Source of the DNA: Vicia villosa
Lineage: Eukaryota; Streptophyta; Magnoliopsida; Fabales; Fabaceae
DNA: 64,000 nt
Direction of reading: 5' to 3'
NCBI RefSeq assembly: GCF_029867415.1
Contig: NC_081185.1
Location: 118,151,987-118,215,986, forward strand
Shown here: positions 11,699-22,122 of the stretch, piece by piece
Layout: each line of letters opens with the position of its first letter
How positions within the stretch are numbered: the first letter of the stretch is position 1
Made by a program: the position numbers and the translations under genes
Notes under the pieces: generated by a model
What the model was told of the DNA's origin: nothing
Databases searched by the model: none
Seen by the model: the letters and a program-made list of their open reading frames with translations, nothing else

Positions 11699-12009
11699 CA
11701 ATATGAATGTTGGATCCCCAAAGAGGAATTCTTGCGGCCCTCGGAGGAAATATGAATGATGGATCCTTAAAGAGGAATCTTTGTCGCCCTTAGAGGAAAT
11801 ATGAAGGTTTGATCCTTAAAGAGGAATCTTTGTCACACTCATAGGAAACATGAATGGTGCATCCTTATAGAGGAATCATTTCCACCCTCAAAGAAAATAT
11901 GAATGTTGGATCCTCAAAGAAGATTTCTTACAGCCCTTAGAGGCAATATAAATGTTGGATCCTCAAAGAGAAATTCTTAAAGCCCTAAGAGGAAATACAT
12001 TGTTGGACG
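11699..12009. repeat. 49-bp minisatellite, about six copies
   Basis: The anchor GGATCC or its variant recurs at 11712, 11761, 11810, 11859, 11908, 11957 and (variant) 12005, a constant 49-bp step with a final 48. Each unit has the form GAATGTTGGATCC-TCAAAGAGGAAT-CTT-GCCCT-AGAGGAAATAT. Copies diverge by several substitutions but hardly by indels. It lies between the integrase relic and an LTR-like promoter, so probably in the 3' untranslated part of the gypsy element. Confidence 0.88.
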
Positions 12010-12304
12010 TTTATAAAAGGATCTTTAATGCCTCAATAGGCTACTCATTTAAGGTTAAACAAGGAATCGTATCCACCTTAGCAGGCAACCTAGACCAAGC
12101 CCAAACCCTGAGGTGAAACACGACACTAGGACTATGCATTAACACTATGAATAACAAGAAAGCCACAACACTAAGAATTCATAAATAAACCGACAAAGGA
12201 AGGAACATATTCATTCAAGAAAAATCCCATGGAGCGAGGTTGCAAATGGCCCCACAAAGGGCAAGAACAGAAATAATAAAGATAATAAAATTGAACTCGC
12301 CCCA

Positions 12305-12425
12305 TGCAATGCTTGAGGGACTCGACTTAAAAGTCTTGTCTGAGGGACATGGCTTAAAAGTCTCTTCTGAGAGACTCGACTTAAAACTCTCGCTTGAGGG
12401 ATTCGACTTAAAACTCTTGGCCTAG
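12305..12425. repeat. 30-bp degenerate tandem repeat, four copies
   Basis: Units built around GAGGGACTCGACTTAAAA followed by CTCTTG recur with a 30-bp step and stay in one open frame, giving a ten-residue peptide repeat (LDLKVLSEGx-like). No evidence that the peptide is made. Confidence 0.75.
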
Positions 12426-12429
12426 AAGG

Positions 12430-13090
12430 GTCGTCATTGGGCTACGGAACCAAGACATCTTACATTGTGCTAATTTGAAATCTTAAATCAATCAAACTAA
12501 ATCACTTTGGCCTTTACAAGACTTCGTGCTTGAGGGATTGTGTATTGAGCTTAATTTTATTAGGCCTAAAAGGAGGTGGTGCATAGGATCATTATAAGTC
12601 AAACTAATTGGCTCTAGGAGAGTACCGCAATATCGTCGTGGGTTGCCCAAAGGAACACATGACGAATATCTCGGTAGCTCCATAGGTCGCCCATGGTTTA
12701 CCATAAGGCGCCCAAATTGGGATTGGGCCACCTGCATTGGTTTCATGATCCACCTGATTATTGGACGTGTCTATTTATGTGTCCCTGCACCAACGGGATG
12801 AAGTAGTCAATCAAGGAGGAAAGTCATATTCCCCATAACTATATTAGAAAACATTTTCCACATTCTCCACATTTTTTAAGGAGATTTGGAATAACTGATC
12901 CTTGGTTTTAAAAGTCCAACCACAAAGAAATCCTATAAATATCCCCTTCCTTAATAGGAGAAGTGATCGAATTTTTCACCTAGAAAATCCTTTCTCATCT
13001 CCCTGCGTGAGCTAACGTTAAACACCCTAAACACGTGCGTCTCTACGATCTTAGAGTTAACTTGATTGTAATTTTTTTAACAAATACACT
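12430..13090 (+). mobile_element. LTR-like promoter segment, probably 3' LTR of the gypsy relic
   Basis: A good TATA box, TATAAATA at 12934-12941 followed by CCCCTTCC, sits in sequence with the style of a plant gypsy LTR (CCACAAAGAAATCC upstream, pyrimidine-rich TCTCATCTCCCTGCG downstream). Position downstream of the integrase relic fits a 3' LTR. I could not find a second copy upstream or define TG...CA ends, so this is inference. Confidence 0.4.
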
Positions 13091-13263
13091 ATCAATAAAA
13101 ATGCAAGATATCCACAATAATATCATTTAAAATGAACATTATATTTTAAATAAAATTATAAATGCATTATTTTATTTTTGAAAATCATTACAAAATACTA
13201 AAACAAAGTGATTTATCAACTATAAAATAAGACATACTAGTGGATCAAAATCTAATCTATGGT

Positions 13264-14790
13264 TCAGTGATGGAACAAGCTATTCACAAAGCCTATCATA
13301 TTTTTATAAGAACTTCCATCTTCACTCACAGCTTTTGCAGCCAAATTCTTCCATTGCATGACACTATTCATAATCTCTGTGCTTTTATCACTCTCCATGA
13401 TTTCACATATACAATTCCTTAAAGCCTCTTTCCTCACTATTTCCTTCTCATCAATAGAACCTCTTATTCCCACTTTCCAAACATCTACAACAAGCTTTGC
13501 ATTAATGCCTTGGTCTGACCAAAGTGGCATTGCAACAATTGGAACTCCTAAACTCACTGCTTCCAATGTTGAATTCCAACCACAATGTGTTACAAAACAC
13601 CCTATGGCCTCATGAGCTAGAACCTTCAATTGGGGGCACCATGCCACAACCAAGCCATTCTCTGATTTCTTTTCAAAGTCTTTTGGGAGCTTAGTCTCTT
13701 CAGAGGTTTTCACAATCCATAAAAAGTAACTTCCACAATCTTTCAAACAATGTGCTACTTCTTCTATTTGTTCTTCATTGAGTGCTGCCATACTCCCAAA
13801 AGAAACATAAACAACTGACCTTTTTGGCTTATTATTTAACCATTCTATACTTTCTTCACTTTTGAATTCTGAAACACCATAATCTTCATCATCTTTAATT
13901 TTCTTATCTAAAAATGTATTTGGTATGGAAGGCCCTATAGTTCTAAAGTTAGACCAAATCTTCATTGTCCAATCACCTATCTACAAAAGCAACACACAAG
14001 TGATATGTTAGAACAATAATTTGTATAGAAGATTAAAGATAAACGAAAAATAAAAAACAATAAACAGGATCAATCTTTGTTAACGCAATTCGGTCAATGA
14101 TACCTATATATAATACGAGGTTTCAGTTTACAACTAGTATCTCAACTTTTTACTTACCTCTTTCTCTAGCTCAAAGAAGGAATTGCAAAGGATCCAATCA
14201 GCATTTTCAATGTTAGAAAACTGTGCCACTACCAAATCAAGATAAGTTGGATCTTGTTCATAGGTAAAGTAGAAAGAAGGCATGTCCCTATGCTGCAGTT
14301 GAGGAAGTGCAGGAAGAGAAATCACTTGCTCAGCAAAAGGAGGTTTCAACTTTCCCAAATGAACATGATAGTATATACTATTCATAGCAAGATTTTGAGT
14401 CAAATAAGCTGCACCAATAATTCCAAATCTCTTAGCAACATCAAGACACCAAGGCATGAATGAGTCATAAATAACACAATCAACATGGTTGTTTGGTCTA
14501 CCATTAAGGTTGATGATAAGATCAGCAAGAGATTGTGAACCAACTTCCCAAAACTGACTCAAGTAGTGTTTGAAACTCTTTGGTGTTGTAACTTGATCAA
14601 AACCATCAGAAATTGTCTCGATTGAAATGGAAGATGGTACTTTTGGTAAGTTTTTGTAGTTTGAAAGGGGTGTCACAAGTGTTACTTTTACTCCTTGGTG
14701 TTGTATGAGTTTGGAGAATTGTAACATTGGATTAATGTGACCGTGTGCTGGAAATGGAAACACTAAACAATGGATGGTTTTGTTCTCCAT
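13264..14790 (-). CDS. UDP-glycosyltransferase, UGT74-like (copy 2), two exons
   Basis: Second UGT on the same strand. Exon 1 is 14790-14158 (211 codons) and exon 2 is 13980-13264 (238 codons plus stop), 449 residues. The intron (14157-13981, 177 bp) is GT...AG and sits at the same codon as in copy 1, after ELEKE. The exon 2 start at 13980 reads IGDWTMK; the alternative AG four bases later would leave the frame. Seen: FPAHGHINP with catalytic His18, Asp109 in VIYDSF, and a canonical PSPG box at 325-368 beginning WCPQ and ending WSDQ. The two proteins are clearly paralogous along their whole length, so this is a tandem duplication later spread apart by retrotransposon insertion. Intact and presumably functional; a cytosolic glucosyltransferase with unknown acceptor. 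Confidence 0.93.
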
Positions 14791-14859
14791 TGTTTTACAA
14801 AACTGTCTTGAATGGATGTTTGTCGGTAAGAAGAGTGTTCAAGTGTTGAACTTTGAAGC

Positions 14860-14871
14860 ACAATTTATGTG
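14860..14871 (-). promoter_or_regulatory. Candidate TATA element of UGT copy 2
   Basis: CACATAAATTGT, 70 nt upstream of the ATG, is identical to the box upstream of copy 1. Surrounding bases differ, so the identity is unlikely to be mere recent duplication. Confidence 0.45.
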
Positions 14872-15377
14872 ATAATTATCAACAAATATCAATTATTGAA
14901 GTATTATCTTTTGCTATAAGTTTTCGACTTTATTGGAGGTAGGTATAGAACAGTTGAGATTTAAATTTTTAGTAGAATAATATTATAATAAACGAAACAT
15001 GTGCAATTTAATTTTAATTTTAATTCCGTAGATCTTAGTAATATGTTTTTGTTGTTAAAGTAATAATGATAACAGTAAGTCACAGACCAAGAATAAATAA
15101 AATAATAACAGTACGTCCGTGACATGAGCTTGAATTTGAGTATTTTAACAAAAAGTTACATGTGAGTTTTATTGTAGACCGTAAGATGTTGAGTAAATCA
15201 ATGTATTCTTGTACTTAATAGAATTGATAGTATTTATTTAAGGTGTTGATATCTCTTAACATACTTTTTTTTTTTAATAGACTATTTCAATGCTTAATCA
15301 TCTCATGAAATTCTAATTATTCTCCCTAATTTCGTAGATATACAACTGAAAATTTTTTTTATTTAAGAAATTTTTTT
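14872..15377. other. AT-rich intergenic DNA
   Basis: Upstream region of UGT copy 2. No gene, RNA or structured repeat recognised apart from poly(T) runs near 15270 and 15355-15380. Confidence 0.6.
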
Positions 15378-17410
15378 TTCCGTAGGTACATCTATGGAAG
15401 CGTTAAAATACATAGTGAACGTTGAGAAAATTTGTAACACCCCATAATTTCATAAATTAATATAATTAGAATTTAAATTAATTATTTGGAATTAATTAAT
15501 TAAATTGAATTATTGGAAAATGGTGACAGAATGTTAATGGGTCAAGCGTCGTGTTTAGTAAAAAGGAGGTGCTATAGGTTAGGCCTTTTTACTAAATTTA
15601 TTCTCTATTTTTCATAAAACAAAGAATTTTGGAAAATAGAGGAAAAATGAGCAAAATTGGAAGAAAAGAGAAGAACGTAAAGAGCAGAGGAAGAGGAGAA
15701 TAGAGAAAGAGGAAGATTCAAGATTTTTGGCTAAGGTAAGGGGAGACTCTTCCTTTTAGTATCTCTTATGTGACCATAGGTGATAGATTGATTGATATAT
15801 GGATTGATTCAATTAGATATATTGGGATTGTTAGGTTTAGGAATGTCATAGTCTAGGGTAATTGATGAAATTGCATGAACTATTGATTGAAAACTTGTTT
15901 TTGTGGATGTTTGATGATGTGTAATGATGTATTTGATTATTTTAGATCTGTAATAGACGGTTGGAAGTGATTTTGGGTGAAAGATGTGTGAAATCGCAGG
16001 TCCGTCACAGAGGTGAGAATCTGTAGAATCGCACGTCCGCTAAGCGACTTCAAGCTCGCTAAGTGGACACTGTAAGTTTTTGAAAAAAAAAGGGCTCGCT
16101 AAGCGGAGCCGGTTTGCTAAGCGGAGGTCCCAACGTGGTTTGTTTCTACCATACGCCGCTTGAAGCGGGGTTATTGAATTTCAGGTGCATAAGCGCACTT
16201 GAAGGTTGCTGAGCGGACCTTGCTGTATGCAACTTTTCTAAACTTTGAAATAGCGTATCTTTTGATCCGTGTATCCTTTTTGAATGCCGTTTTGAGCGTT
16301 GCAAAGCTAATTAAATATTTTATATGATGAAATAATGGGATGGGCAGTGGCCTGATTTTATTTTAAAATCTCGATTTAATTAGTTTGATGGAATTAAATA
16401 TTATGTGCATATGATGTTAGGTGTAACAATGTAATTAATGTGGTGATGACTTGATTTTGATTATTATTATGAATGTTTGATGAATATGCAAAAGGTTCGA
16501 ATGATGTTGATAACATGTACATACTTTATTCGGTGATGTGGTGTTGAGATGATTTGTTCATCGTTATTGGTGATGGTAAGTATGTTATATGTGCATTCAT
16601 TCATAAATCATTTTGGTGATGGATCCCGGTGATGATTGGATCAATGGTGGGCATAATTCCCATTGTGTGGAATTTGTGTCGGTGAGACTGTATCTCGGTG
16701 ACGTTTAGATCGGTCGGGTGGATTGATTCCACGGCTTATTGGTACCACATGCATAGTGTTAGTTGGTTCATATGCATTTTGTCATAACATGATAGAATGA
16801 ATTTCAGTGTTATGTTGTGTGATGCATTTGTTGTGTTTGATGAATGATAGTTGAGAATCTGAATATGTATAATTGGGTGAATGATATATTATGACGCTTG
16901 TTGCTTATGAATGCATAATATTTATTAATTGTGAATGAGACTCACCCTTACATGTTGATATTTTCCGATTGAGAAGTAGCGGCTTATTGCTCGGTGAGGA
17001 TGGCTTGTAGAGTTCATCCGTTAGATTTATGTCGTGTCAGTCATGCTCTGATAGTGTAACACTGGGGGGGGACGATAGTTTTTAGAGTTTAACCATATTA
17101 CTCTATTTTATTTGGTTTGGATTATGTTTCCACTGGTTTGTATTGGTGATGTTATACTATTCTGCTGTGATAAACATGAATTATTATTTGGTGAATTGTT
17201 TCCTCATAAAGCATGACAGATGACATATGTTTTGGTTTAAATTAATTGTGACATCCTTGGTTGCATGTTTTTACCCTGATTATATTAATAATTGCCGCGG
17301 GGTTTAGAAGGGTGTTACAAAATTAAAAACATTTCAGTTCAGTAAATATTCTGTAGATGTATTTACAGAACGTGTTAAAAATATAGTGTTCCGTAGAAGT
17401 ACCTACGAAA
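15378..17410. repeat. Palindrome cluster A (three 22-bp copies), interrupted by a solo LTR
   Basis: Near-palindromes of the family with core CCGTAGATGCATCTACGG lie at 15378-15400, 17349-17370 and 17389-17410. The first is now about 1.9 kb from the others only because a solo LTR has landed between them; with it removed all three lie within about 150 bp. A plant-mobile-domain pseudogene follows immediately. Confidence 0.7.
15433..17319 (+). mobile_element. Solo LTR 1 (1887 bp) with perfect target duplication
   Basis: Begins TGTAACACCCC and ends GGGTGTTACA, and is flanked by a perfect 5-bp duplication AAATT (15428-15432 and 17320-17324). No internal coding region is present, so it is a solo LTR left by LTR-LTR recombination. 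The left third has an AG-rich tract (15640-15720). The middle (16020-16220) holds short GCTAAGCGGA-type motifs, and much of the right part is TGATG-rich. It belongs to the same family as the LTR at 32881-34793, with matching ends and blocks. The TGTAACACCC terminus is common in Ty3/gypsy chromovirus LTRs, but without internal genes the superfamily is inference. Confidence 0.9.
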
Positions 17411-17639
17411 CCTTCTGCCATATTTTAAATCAGTGTTATTTCACTCCAAAACTCCAATATTTTTAACAAAAATGGAACATCAAATTATAGTACATCAAAG
17501 TAGTGTAATTTAAAGGCAATGGAATATAATACAACAAAAGAGTACATCGTATAGATCATCCAAATAGTGTCAAATATATAATCAAAATAAAAAGCAACAT
17601 ACAGACATCAATAAAACCACAGGCATCACTACTGTGTGT

Positions 17640-18470
17640 GTCAAACAACATCCTCCTTCTCTACCCTGTCTCTGGCCCCACCTCTACGTCCACCATGTCG
17701 TCTACTGACTACTCTACCTCTACCGTCAAGTGCCCCACCGGTCCTGGCACGATGTCGACGATACAAAAATGCTCCATTTTCCACCCTAATGATACCATCC
17801 AGTATACACTTGTGATCAGACCCCATCACACCCCCCAGGGAAGAAACCATCATCAATGCCTGCCCGCGCCATGTCAAGTATCTCATGAAAGTGAGGAAGA
17901 ACATCGTCAGTGTGGTCCAATTGAGACTGATGAGGCTGCAAGATCTCCTCATGGGCTAGCCTGAGCGGTGATCCCACTGCAAAGGGGGTCATGTAGGGGT
18001 GTGAACCCTAAAGTACTAAGTGATGTACCCATCGGTGTAGCTCCACTCTCTCTCTGATCTGGTCGTCCGAGCCTCGTCAGGAACCATGTGATGCTCAAAG
18101 TCTGCAAAGACCTCATATATCTGCCAATGGGTAATGATGATAGAAGCGGAGACGAAATGGTGGTGAGGTATCGTTTGACAGTAGCCGAACTGCCGCGTGA
18201 CGCGCTCTAGAAGATAACGAATAGTGATGGTCAAACTGGCAGCCAACCATCCGAAATATAGGGCAACTTCATCCCATGCAACCGTCTCACGATGAGTAAC
18301 ATAACAGTCGTATCGGATGTCCTCTATAGCCATGCGGTCAAGAGAGTACCCGTAAGTATCTGACACCTGGTCCCCTCTAAGAGAATGTAGGCACTAGCAT
18401 GCGGCATGGCCTTAGTGTAGCCAGACACCTCTCCCCAGCCAATGATCATGGGGAAGTGTTGTAATATCGT
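17640..18470 (-). pseudogene. Plant mobile domain (PMD) protein fragment
   Basis: The open stretch 18366-18016 encodes 116 residues with the hallmark RYLLERVTRQFGYCQTIP (consensus RYLPERVxRQFGYxQTIPR), preceded by WDEVALYFGWLA and followed by FADFEHHMVPDEAR. This is the C-terminal half of the aminotransferase-like plant mobile domain found in retro- and DNA-transposon proteins and in phosphatase-7 long-form-like proteins. After a stop at 18016 similarity resumes in another frame (HPYMTPFAVGSPLRLAHEE, then DVLPHFHEILDMARAGID) to about 17780, so there is at least one frameshift. The tail to 17640 is arginine/glycine-rich in one frame. No N-terminal half is present upstream of 18470. Not a functional gene as it stands. 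Confidence 0.72.
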
Positions 18471-18480
18471 CCAGCGAATT

Positions 18481-19853
18481 TGTTCTTCATTCTATATGAT
18501 GGACTTCTCGTCCAGCGAATTGACTTCTTGCCTAGTGGTTTGACTTCTCATATTGTGATGTAACTTGCTTGCTCAAATATGTGATTTTCTTGTTCATTGA
18601 TATGTGTAGATCCCGGGTCTTTAAAAATTGTGTTTTTTTCTTCATTTTGGCTTGGTTTGATCAAAAGAAGTATGAGGTTTGCGAAAGGGCGTGTTCCTAT
18701 GAAAGGAACAACTTTGAACTTCTAGGTCTACCACCTATATGTGAGATGAAGTGCCACTTATATCATTAATATAGGATATGTCTATATATTTGCATATTCA
18801 TCTCCTAAATCGGTCATTGTTAAAAGAAAGAGCATGAAATGACTACAATAAATAAGAGCGAGAAAATGCTACCTGAATAAGATTGAAGATGTGGAACCGA
18901 AGTTTCAATGAAAATCGCTTGAAGTGTGGGGAACCAAATGAGTTGTGAAAATTTGAAAAGGAAAGGAAAACAAGCAAAATAAGTTATCACTAGAGTTCAG
19001 GGAAGTATGATCAGAGTTGGCAAAGAAAGAAAAAGACAGTTTGCACATAAGGTGAATCTAACTTGGGAAGAGAAGTTGCCTTTATATAATGTTGTGTGGG
19101 AAGTGAATCAACAGTTTAGAACAAAGAAAGACATGTATAGAAAAACCAACGGAAAAGATTCACCTTGGGATCACATTGGCACTGAAGTGCACTTGAGCAC
19201 CCTAAAGCACAATGTTACCCCTACCCTAGGAGTCTAGCACCACTTGGAAAAATATTCCTGCAAAATGTTTCATTAGAAAGACTCATATTTAATGCGTGTA
19301 TTCCCAAGTCCAAGAGTGTGCACGCCAAGGCATTAGTGACTTAATGGTTACATGTTCCCACTCTCTAGGTCTTTCCAAACTTATGCAAGAAAGTCTTTCC
19401 GTTCCTATGCAATGACAGACTTTGGGGGCATTTATGATAGGCCGACTACATGCCCATGTCGTGAAAGCCAACTTAGAAGGAGGCCAAGTCCAAGAGCGTG
19501 CACGCCAAGGCATTAGTGACTTTGAGAGCTCACCAACGTAAGATTTAATTAGATCCCCCCGCCAAGTCAGGCATTAGGATCACACTGGGACGACATTAAC
19601 TGCCCATACTGTTCAAAGTCCACATCGGAGCTCAATATAGTTAGTAAATCTAATTTTTCTAGTCAACTAAGTACGCGACACTATGGGTATACGAGGTGTT
19701 GTCCGCTTTTGGTGTGGGACTTGAAGGCTTTATCCTGTTAAAAAATGCACCTTGTTGGGATTAGGAGTGTGTGTGTGTGTGTTGTATATAAATTACCCTT
19801 AGCCTTGATTGCGAAGCAATGTGAAACCATTTTAGTTAACCCGAAATAGTTGC
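18481..19853. repeat. 1.4-kb dispersed repeat, copy A
   Basis: Colinear with 32059-35375 once the solo LTR there is removed. Shared anchors in order: TTCTTCATTCTA-ACTTCTCGTCCA, GTAGATCCCGGGTCTTTAAA, GGAACAACTTTGAACTTCT, TCACATTGGCACT, TTGTATATAAATTACCCTTA and GAAGCAATGTGAAAC. A TATATAAATTA box at about 19785 after a (GT)n tract gives the right end a promoter-like look, so it may be an LTR, but no TG...CA ends or target duplication were found. A 39-bp direct repeat (19304-19342 and 19484-19522, one mismatch) occurs here but is single in copy B. Confidence 0.75.
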
Positions 19854-20747
19854 CCACCTTCCATAGAATTTTGTTTCCTTCCTTCGTGTGTCATTACATT
19901 AACTACAACTGATGCCTTCTCTCCAACCCACTTTCCTTTGCAACTTATTTTTCAGTCCTACTCACATTCTTCATGCTTTATGTAGCAATGGCATCGATCT
20001 CATCATCTATGTTAATAGGATTCATAACATTTTTCCCTTTTTCCATAGATGAATTTGCAACCTCATCATTTTTGGCAGCCAATGCGGACTTGACAGTCTT
20101 TATGACAACTGCAATGCCTTTCCCACCTTTCTTCATAGATTTTTTTTATCAAAGGTTCAGTAACTTTCATCACCATATGCTCAATCATGTCCATAGTTGT
20201 GTTCCCACTAAAAAATCAATATCAGTGTTATAAACCTCAATGTACTCCATCTCATTGAATATATAATAGATTTTAAAATAGTTAAAAACTCAGACATCCA
20301 AAATAGTTAAAAATCTTCCATAGCTAAAGAAACCCATGCTATAAACATCGTAAGGAATGGATTATACGCCGGATTGCAATTTTTGCAGGAAATCAAAAAC
20401 AAAATATTGTGGTAATAAATTGATGCATGGACGCATTATACGCAGAAGAAACTAACAAGTTCTTACCTTATATCTGACAAGCAATCATCTGATATGTATC
20501 CGTAGCATGGTTTTCTCGGACCATACATTGCTCCACTCCCCCAATTTGCGATTTTCCTCGGCCTGCTACAAGAGTCTCTTGGATTTATGAAACTAATGGG
20601 CCATGATATTCTGAAACTAACGGGCAACCAGTGCAATATTATTTTAGATCATTGTGTATTGGACAAAAGCTTTGTACTACAGAATTTCTTTATTGACCCC
20701 CTAATCTTCTTGGTCATCTGCGGCGAAATTTCTAGAATGCCCCTATA
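19854..20747. other. Unassigned DNA
   Basis: Open frames are short on both strands. The minus strand around 20150-19985 reads as a lysine/valine-rich peptide of about 60 residues (KKGGKGIAVVIKTVKSALAA), and the plus strand gives an 86-codon frame over the same bases; neither matches a family I know. Confidence 0.4.
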
Positions 20748-20946
20748 TTTCAGAAATGCATCTCCGAAATCCTTTTTTTCTGAAAAAAAGTTGATTTCGA
20801 AAGTGTACTTCCGAAAACACCAAAAAAAGTGTTTTCGAAGATGCATTTCCGAAATCAACTTTTGTTGAGAGGGGTGCCTTCGGAGATGCATATCCAAAAT
20901 ATTCCAATTTTTAGGCTTGGAATGTTTCAGATATACATTTCCGAAA
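20748..20946. repeat. Palindrome cluster B1 (five 22-bp copies)
   Basis: Near-palindromes centred on ATGCAT or GTGTAC-like hexamers occur at 20748-20769, 20795-20816, 20833-20854, 20878-20899 and 20925-20946, about 38-47 bp apart. In this cluster the arm is TTTCGGAGATG rather than the TTCCGTAGATG of clusters A and C. A palindrome-free, very AT-rich stretch of about 790 bp follows before cluster B2. Confidence 0.75.
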
Positions 20947-21733
20947 AAATTCAATAATTATTAAAATATTAAAATCAAGGTGAATCAATACAATTAATTG
21001 TATTAATTAAAATAAATTATTAAATATATATCATTATAATCAAGATATAATAATAATATTAACCTAACAAATATTTAAATTAATATTTTAATTTTATATA
21101 AAAAAATAATAATAATAATAATAATAAATATATTTATTTTTTATTTTTTTATGAGTCATAAAAGAAATTATTTTAAAAACTAATTTTCAAAAACAATTTT
21201 ATAGTTATAAAAAATAATTTTATAAAAAAATATAAATTAAAAACATTCTAACTTATATAAAATTATTATAAAATTAAATATATAATTTATTTATTCATTA
21301 AATAAAATTAAGACAAAATTTTCTTTTAATTTTTTTTAACTAAATGAAAAATGATTTTTTATCATAATTAATTACTAAAATAATATTTATATTTTATATT
21401 TTTATTTATTATTTTGAAAAACTATGTAATTTGAAATTTATCTTAAAATATAAATAAAATAGTAAATAATTTTATTCTTATTTGATCTCTTTTATTTTAA
21501 AATATTGCTGAATAATTATTAATGTATTTATTTTTTATAAAATCATAATTATTGTATATTAGTTATAGTTTTAGTAATTATTAATATGAAATTTATTTAT
21601 TAATTTTAATTGAAATTAGAATAGAAATATCAACGGGATAATTATCATTACTATTATTTATAATTTTTAAATTATATCAATTTAATAATATATGAATTAA
21701 TCAATATCCTAAAAATTTTTAATTTTTGGGATA

Positions 21734-21842
21734 TTTTCGGATATGCATATTCGAATTAATCAAAATCTCAATTTTTTTTGTTTCGGATATGCATCTCCGA
21801 AATAACCAAAATTCCAATTTTTTTCGGAGATCCACTTCCGAA
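21734..21842. repeat. Palindrome cluster B2 (three 22-bp copies)
   Basis: Copies at 21734-21755, 21781-21802 (CGGATATGCATCTCCG core) and 21821-21842. Same arm type as B1. The two clusters bracket 20947-21733, which may be an insertion. Confidence 0.72.
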
Positions 21843-22045
21843 CTCTAATACTATAACTAGAGGTTTTCGCTGGGGTCAACCCCATATAGGAAAGAAATTC
21901 TCTTATACTATTTATATCAATTCACACTTTAATTCATGTTTTTTTGTACCTTAATCTTTGTACAATTACCACTTTAGTTAAGCAATATAATAGTATTTTT
22001 TTTAAATTATAATTGAAAACTTCTACAAAATTGAAAATTTAATTG

Positions 22046-22111
<66 letters not shown>

Positions 22112-22122
22112 CATAAATCATA
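21843..22122. repeat. AT-rich DNA with (TA)n at 22053-22109
   Basis: A pure TA tract of about 57 bp lies just left of the 5' end of Helitron 1. Nothing else recognised. Confidence 0.85.

Noticed and set aside
11699..12009. CRISPR-like array
   Set aside because: The whole 49-bp unit is repeated with no unique spacers, and this is plant DNA.
17638..17964. Plus-strand 108-codon ORF
   Set aside because: It is the shadow of the PMD fragment on the other strand.
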